Of a stretch of 63,086 bases of DNA, positions 54,804 to 63,086 are shown in pieces. The notes beneath the pieces are model-generated. The model was given only the letters and a program-made list of their open reading frames with translations, ran no database searches and was not told the origin of the DNA. The position numbers were made by a program, and so were the translations under genes. Each line of letters begins with the position of its first letter. The stretch's first letter is position 1. Origin of the DNA: Dactylosporangium sp. AC04546 (GTDB lineage Bacteria; Actinomycetota; Actinomycetes; Mycobacteriales; Micromonosporaceae); contig NZ_JAHYSG010000074.1 of NCBI RefSeq assembly GCF_022095675.1, forward strand, positions 1-63,086, written 5' to 3'.

Positions 54804-55132
54804 CCGAGTGCGGCGGCGGCCGACTCAACCGTGTCGCAGAGGCGGAACACCTGGTCGAGGCCGGTGATGCGGAAGACCCGCCGGATGCGGTCCGGGCACA
54901 CCACGGCGAGCGAGCCGCCCGCGTCGCGCACGCGGTTGTACGCGCCGATGAGCACGCCCAGCGTGGTGGAGTCCATGAACGTCACCGCCGAGAGATCGAT
55001 GACGAGCGTGCCGTCGCCGTCGTCGAGGACCGTGTTGACGGTGCGGCGGAACTCCGCCGACGTGCTCACGTCGAGCTCCCCGTCGGCCGTGACGAGCCCG
55101 TGGCCGCCGACGGTCGAGATCGAGAACGCCAT
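54800..55132 (-). CDS. STAS-domain anti-sigma factor antagonist
   Basis: 110 residues. STAS core: ISTVGGHGLVTADGELDVST, then LVIDLSAVTFMDSTTLGVLI with the phospho-acceptor Ser in MDST. Such proteins bind and release anti-sigma kinases when phosphorylated and are restored by SpoIIE phosphatases like the one at 38.2-41.8 kb. GGAGCGGG stands before the ATG. It converges on the DUF4865 gene (four-base overlap) and is divergent from the response regulator, a pairing often seen in partner-switching modules. Confidence 0.9.
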   Translation of the reverse strand: MAFSISTVGGHGLVTADGELDVSTSAEFRRTVNTVLDDGDGTLVIDLSAVTFMDSTTLGVLIGAYNRVRDAGGSLAVVCPDRIRRVFRITGLDQVFRLCDTVESAAAALG

Positions 55133-55256
55133 GCCCGCTCCGCTCCGGAAACGCTCGGATGCTCGGAAAACCAGTAGCACGGTAGCGTGCCGCTGCTGGG
55201 GGCGGGTGGCCGGGACACGTTACTGTGGGCGCTGAGCTGGTAGCGGGAGGGCGACG

Positions 55257-55712
55257 ATGAGCGAGAGGGCCGGCGACGATCCGGCGGTGCCGATCGAGAT
55301 CCTGCTCGTCGAGGACGACCCCGGCGACGTGCTCATCACGCGCGAGGCGTTCGAGGAGCACAAGGTCCGCAACCGGATCACGGTGTGCGCCGACGGCGCC
55401 GACGCGCTGCGGTACCTGCGCCGGGAGCCGCCCTACGCGACCGCGCCCCGGCCCGACATCCTGCTGCTCGACCTCAACCTGCCCGGCGTCGACGGCCGGG
55501 CCGTGCTCGCCGCGGTCCACGCCGACCCGCAGCTCAACGCCATCCCGGTGGTGGTGCTGACCAGCTCCACCGCCGAGGAGGACGTGCTTCGCAGCCAGCA
55601 GCTGCGGGTCGACACGTACATCCGCAAGCCCGTCGACTTCGCGAGCCTGATGCACGTGGTGCGCCGGATCGAGACGTTCTACATCAGCGTCCGGCGCAGC
55701 CTGCGCGTCTAA
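55257..55712 (+). CDS. Single-domain response regulator (Rcp1-like)
   Basis: 151 residues, one receiver domain only. Acidic pair ILLVEDDPGDVLITREAFEE, phospho-Asp in ILLLDLNLPGVDGRAVL, Thr/Ser in VVVLTSSTAEED and Lys in DTYIRKPVDF. The DDPGDVLITREA start and extended loop are typical of phytochrome-type (Rcp1) regulators that relay phosphate without output domain. Its kinase is not adjacent. GGGAGGG precedes the ATG. Confidence 0.92.
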   Translation: MSERAGDDPAVPIEILLVEDDPGDVLITREAFEEHKVRNRITVCADGADALRYLRREPPYATAPRPDILLLDLNLPGVDGRAVLAAVHADPQLNAIPVVVLTSSTAEEDVLRSQQLRVDTYIRKPVDFASLMHVVRRIETFYISVRRSLRV

Positions 55713-55718
55713 ACTCGG

Positions 55719-57122
<1,404 letters not shown>

Positions 57123-57172
57123 AACCACCACTCCCCGTGCCACTGAAGGTGAACCGGACAATAAGAACGGCT

Positions 57173-57229
57173 GGAGAGCGCTCTCCGAGCCGTGTGACCA
57201 GACTGCGACGTCGCGTGCCGGGGTGTCAA
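57173..57229 (-). promoter_or_regulatory. GH1 gene promoter and LacI operator
   Basis: On the minus strand TTGACA (57229-57224), an 18-base spacer and CAGTCT (57205-57200) form a good promoter. The operator GGAGAGCGCTCTCC (57173-57186), a perfect 14-bp palindrome, lies just downstream of the transcription start, a position for repression. Confidence 0.75.
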
Positions 57230-57303
57230 GGTCCAGGGTTGCGCGGATCGGGTCTTAACTCCGCAAAACGGTTCAAAAGATCTTGCCAAAGACATCGGCA
57301 CTC

Positions 57304-57358
57304 TTGACATGCGGGAAACGGCGGAGCAAGACTGCGACCAATTGGAGAGCGCTCTCCA
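57304..57358 (+). promoter_or_regulatory. Secreted glycosidase gene promoter and LacI operator
   Basis: TTGACA (57304-57309), 18 bases, then AAGACT (57328-57333). The perfect 16-bp palindrome TGGAGAGCGCTCTCCA (57343-57358) starts about ten bases after the -10, so a bound repressor would block elongation. Same architecture as the divergent GH1 promoter. Confidence 0.75.
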
Positions 57359-57405
57359 GCCCCGCCAGCCGCGCTCTCCCACACCCCTCAGCTAGGAGCC
57401 CCCGA

Positions 57406-60885
<3,480 letters not shown>

Positions 60886-60914
60886 GTTCTGGCTCGTCGT
60901 TCGGTTCTGTGCAG

Positions 60915-60953
60915 GCGCTCTCCAAGGCTCATGACCTTGGAGAGCGCTTTCCA
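60915..60953. terminator. Perfect hairpin terminator whose right arm is a LacI operator
   Basis: GCGCTCTCCAAGG (60915-60927) and CCTTGGAGAGCGC (60935-60947) form a perfect 13-bp stem with a seven-base loop, followed by TTTCC, 30 bases after the glycosidase stop. The right arm together with TTTCCA makes TGGAGAGCGCTTTCCA (60938-60953), a one-mismatch copy of the LacI operator. It covers the -35 area of the LacI gene. Confidence 0.8.
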
Positions 60954-60962
60954 TGCTCGTGC

Positions 60963-60968
60963 TATAAA
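60963..60968 (+). promoter_or_regulatory. -10 element TATAAA of the leaderless LacI gene
   Basis: TATAAA ends six bases before the GTG at 60975. The -35 position (60940-60945) falls inside the operator, so the regulator should repress itself. Confidence 0.6.
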
Positions 60969-60974
60969 CGGCGC

Positions 60975-62012
60975 GTGATGAACGACAAACGCCGCCCAAC
61001 CCTCGAAGACGTCGCGGCCGCCGCCGGGGTGTCCCGGGCGACCGTGTCGCGCGTCATCAACGGGGTGCGCAACGTGGACCCGACCCTGCACGAGATCGTG
61101 TGGGCGGCCGTCAACCAGACCGGCTACGTTCCCAACCGCGCGGCCCGCTCGCTGGTCACCCGCCGCAGCGGCACCATCGCGCTGGTCGTCTCCGACGCGG
61201 TGACCCACGACGACGACCCGTTCATGGGCCGCTTCTTCGCCGACCCGTACTTCGGCCGCGTGGTCGGCGGGATGATGAGCGTCCTGCGCCCCAAGGGCAT
61301 CCAGCTCGCGCTGCAGATCGTCGGCACCGACGAGGCCCGCAACCGGCTCGTCGGCGACCTCGGCCAGGGCCAGGCCGACGGCGCCGTGGTGCTGTCGCTG
61401 CACCCCGACGACGTCCTGCCCGGCTACATGTTCGAGGCGGGCGTCGCCGCGGCACTCATCGGCCGCCCGGCCCACCCGGTGCCGATCTGCTACGTCGACG
61501 TGGCCAACGACGCCGGCGGCGCGCTCGCCGCGGAACGCCTCGTCGCCCAAGGCTGCCGCCGCCCGGCCATGATCACCGGCCCCGACCACGTGCCCGCCAG
61601 CCAGGACCGCCTCACCGGCTTCCGCCAGGCGCTCGCCCGCCACGGCCACGCCTACTTCCCGACGGTCGAGGGGGGTTTCACGTACCGCTCGGGCGAGCAG
61701 GCCGCCCGCGAGCTGCTGGACCTGCATCCCGAGACCGACGGGGTGTTCGTCGCCAACGACCTCATGGCCCAGGGGGTCCTGGCGATCCTTCAGCACGACG
61801 GCCGCCGCGTCCCCGACGACGTGCGGGTGGTCGGCTTCGACGACAGCAGCGCCGCCCTCGACTCCCGCCCGGCCCTGACCACGGTCCGCCACCCGCTGGA
61901 GGACATGGCGGCGCGGGCGGCGACGATGGTCCTGGACCGCGTCGACACCCCGTCCATGCGCGTCGAGTCGGTCATCTTCGACCCCGAGCTGGTCGTCCGC
62001 GAGTCAGGATGA
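60975..62012 (+). CDS. LacI-family repressor of the glucan locus
   Basis: 345 residues from GTG 60975 (MMNDKRRPTLEDVAAAAGVS). DNA head: TLEDVAAAAGVSRATVSRVI and NQTGYVPNRAARSLVTRRS with the hinge Leu-Val. The periplasmic-binding-protein-like sugar domain follows (TIALVVSDAVTH; GFDDSSAALDSRPALTTVRH). The operator (GGAGAGCGCTCTCC) resembles that of CebR (TGGGAGCGCTCCCA) but differs at positions 4-6. Three copies control GH1, the secreted enzyme and itself; the inducer is probably a gluco-oligosaccharide. The stop overlaps the next ATG (ATGA). Confidence 0.92.
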   Translation: MMNDKRRPTLEDVAAAAGVSRATVSRVINGVRNVDPTLHEIVWAAVNQTGYVPNRAARSLVTRRSGTIALVVSDAVTHDDDPFMGRFFADPYFGRVVGGMMSVLRPKGIQLALQIVGTDEARNRLVGDLGQGQADGAVVLSLHPDDVLPGYMFEAGVAAALIGRPAHPVPICYVDVANDAGGALAAERLVAQGCRRPAMITGPDHVPASQDRLTGFRQALARHGHAYFPTVEGGFTYRSGEQAARELLDLHPETDGVFVANDLMAQGVLAILQHDGRRVPDDVRVVGFDDSSAALDSRPALTTVRHPLEDMAARAATMVLDRVDTPSMRVESVIFDPELVVRESG

Positions 62013-62848
62013 CGACGCCCGCACTCGTCCGCCGCCTGCTGGCCGCGCAGCACCCGGACCTGGACGGCCCGGTCCACCTGGTGGCGTCGGGCTGGGACAA
62101 CGACATCTACCGCCTGGGCCCGTCGCTGAGCGTCCGCCTGCCCCGCCGCGTCGAGGCGGTCTCGCTGATGCACAACGAGCAGCGCTGGCTTCCCCTGCTG
62201 CGCCCGGTCCTGCCGGTGGCGGTTCCGGATCTGGTACGGCTGGGAGCCCCGTCAGGCGACTTCCCGTGGCCCTGGAGCGTCAACACCTGGCTGCCGGGCG
62301 CGCCGGCGACGACGGTCCCGGTGCCGGCGCGGCTGGCCTTCGCCGCGCAGCTGGCGTCGTTCCTGACCGCGCTGCACGTGCCGGCTCCGGCCGCCGCGCC
62401 CCGCAACCCGGTCCGGGGTGTACCGCTGTCGACCCGCACGCCGGCGATGTCCCGCCGCTTCGCCACGGGCCGCGTGCCGGCCGTTCTGCGTCCACTGTGG
62501 AACGACCTGGTGCTTGTCCCCCTGTGGGACGGCCCGCCGGTGTGGATCCACGGCGATCCGCATCCGGCGAACCTGCTGGTGGGCGCCGATGGTCTCCTGT
62601 CGGGCGTCGTGGACTTCGGCGACCTCGCGGCGGGTGACCCGGCGACGGACCTGGCTGCCGCGTGGCTGGTCTTCGACGCCCCGGCGCGGGCGGTGTTCCG
62701 CAGTGGCCTGGACGTGGACGAGGCGACGTGGGAGCGGGCTCGGGGGTGGGCGCTGAACATCGGCGCGTCGATTGCGGCGGACGTGGACCCGACGCCTGAG
62801 ATGGCCGCTATCGCGGACCATGTGCTGCGCGAGGTCCAACTCCCGTAG
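62009..62848 (+). CDS. Aminoglycoside phosphotransferase-fold kinase
   Basis: 279 residues. Kinase fold: VHLVASGWDNDIYRLG (N-lobe), Brenner motif VWIHGDPHPANLLVGADG (catalytic Asp), then SGVVDFGDLAAGDPATDLAA (metal Asp). This fits APH/ChoK-type enzymes. Antibiotic resistance is not the only option: coupled by ATGA to a sugar repressor, it could phosphorylate a sugar or other small molecule. The closest resemblance in word pattern is to the APH(3'')-like group of actinomycetes. Substrate uncertain. Confidence 0.85.
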   Translation: MTTPALVRRLLAAQHPDLDGPVHLVASGWDNDIYRLGPSLSVRLPRRVEAVSLMHNEQRWLPLLRPVLPVAVPDLVRLGAPSGDFPWPWSVNTWLPGAPATTVPVPARLAFAAQLASFLTALHVPAPAAAPRNPVRGVPLSTRTPAMSRRFATGRVPAVLRPLWNDLVLVPLWDGPPVWIHGDPHPANLLVGADGLLSGVVDFGDLAAGDPATDLAAAWLVFDAPARAVFRSGLDVDEATWERARGWALNIGASIAADVDPTPEMAAIADHVLREVQLP

Positions 62849-62849
62849 C

Positions 62850-63086
62850 CGTTCCGGCCGTTCCGGCGTTCCGGCCGTTCCGGCGTTCCGGCCGTTCCGG
62901 CGTTCCGGCCGTTCCGGCGTTCCGGCCGTTCCGGCGTTCCGGCCGTTCCGGCGTTCCGGCCGTTCCGGCGTTCCGGCCGTTCCGGCGTTCCGGCCGTTCC
63001 GGCGTTCCGGCCGTTCCGGCGTTCCGGCCGTTCCGGCGTTCCGGCCGTTCCGGCGTTCCGGCCGTTCCGGCGTTCCGGCCGTTCCG
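62850..63086. repeat. 17-bp minisatellite, about 14 copies to the window edge
   Basis: The unit CGTTCCGGCCGTTCCGG is repeated without visible change from 62850 to the last base, right after the kinase stop codon (62846-62848). A 17-bp unit shifts reading frame with each copy, so it is not coding. The true length is unknown because the window ends in it. Confidence 0.95.

Noticed and set aside
62850..63086. CRISPR array or iteron origin
   Set aside because: Units abut without spacers and no replication or cas genes are nearby; it is a simple tandem repeat.

Overview
This window reads as a chromosomal segment of a high-GC actinomycete. The family Micromonosporaceae (Dactylosporangium/Actinoplanes type) fits best, but that is inference from gene content: a mycothiol-dependent maleylpyruvate isomerase family enzyme, a second GyrA/GyrB-like (topoisomerase IV type) pair, SpoIIE/STAS signalling proteins, AA10-CBM2 and F5/8-rich secreted carbohydrate enzymes, and very GC-rich DNA with GTG/TTG starts. 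No rRNA, tRNA or CRISPR array was seen. The only mobile element found is a 170-bp MITE-like inverted repeat.

Layout. 1-5.7 kb: partial GT39 glycosyltransferase, an SDR-fold protein without the catalytic Tyr/Lys, an erm 23S rRNA methyltransferase behind a leader peptide and hairpins, two overlapping crcB fluoride-channel genes, an esterase remnant, and an all-helical glycosidase-like protein. 5.7-12 kb: a TetR-controlled heterodimeric ABC exporter, a GAF histidine kinase, a NUDIX remnant and an 18-bp minisatellite. 12-21 kb: parE-parC-like pair, small membrane proteins, a TauE permease, pgi. 21-27 kb: chitin/cellulose LPMO, SDR, the MITE, and a two-gene operon ending in a frameshifted DUF4132 gene. 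27-38 kb: CorA and APC transporters, MFS exporter, an Hsp70-WD40 fusion, lipase, ABC-2 exporter. 38-47 kb: a 1214-residue hybrid kinase/phosphatase, acyl-CoA ligase, GntR regulator, DUF2127 and PAP2 membrane proteins, mycothiol enzyme. 47-51 kb: an electron-transfer operon (small anchored protein, ApbE flavin transferase, ferric-reductase-like membrane protein, NuoF-like flavoprotein, ferredoxin). 51-55.7 kb: DUF4177, DUF309, PaaK-like ligase, a TetR-DUF4865 pair (DUF4865 frameshifted), STAS and response regulator. 55.7-63 kb: a LacI-controlled glucan locus (GH1 beta-glucosidase, a 1159-residue secreted multi-domain glycosidase, the LacI regulator and a phosphotransferase-fold kinase), then a 17-bp tandem repeat that runs off the end.

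Themes. Many genes lack a ribosome binding site and instead show a TANNNT -10 element exactly six bases before the start codon, which points to widespread leaderless transcription. Short GC-rich tandem repeats occur both between genes and inside coding sequence (ApbE insert, Gly-Asn tail of the ferric-reductase-like protein). Several operators can be read directly: three copies of one 14-16-bp palindrome tie the glucan locus together, and single palindromes sit at both TetR genes, the GntR gene, the LPMO gene, the PAP2 gene and the electron-transfer operon.

The strongest candidates for new biology are the erm leader with Arg-Ile-Arg-Ile-Arg-Arg-Arg codons, the MITE whose edge forms the -10 box of a leaderless operon, the repeat-riddled flavin electron-transfer operon, and the terminator/operator hairpin before the LacI gene. 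All function calls come from reading the sequence; no database search was run.
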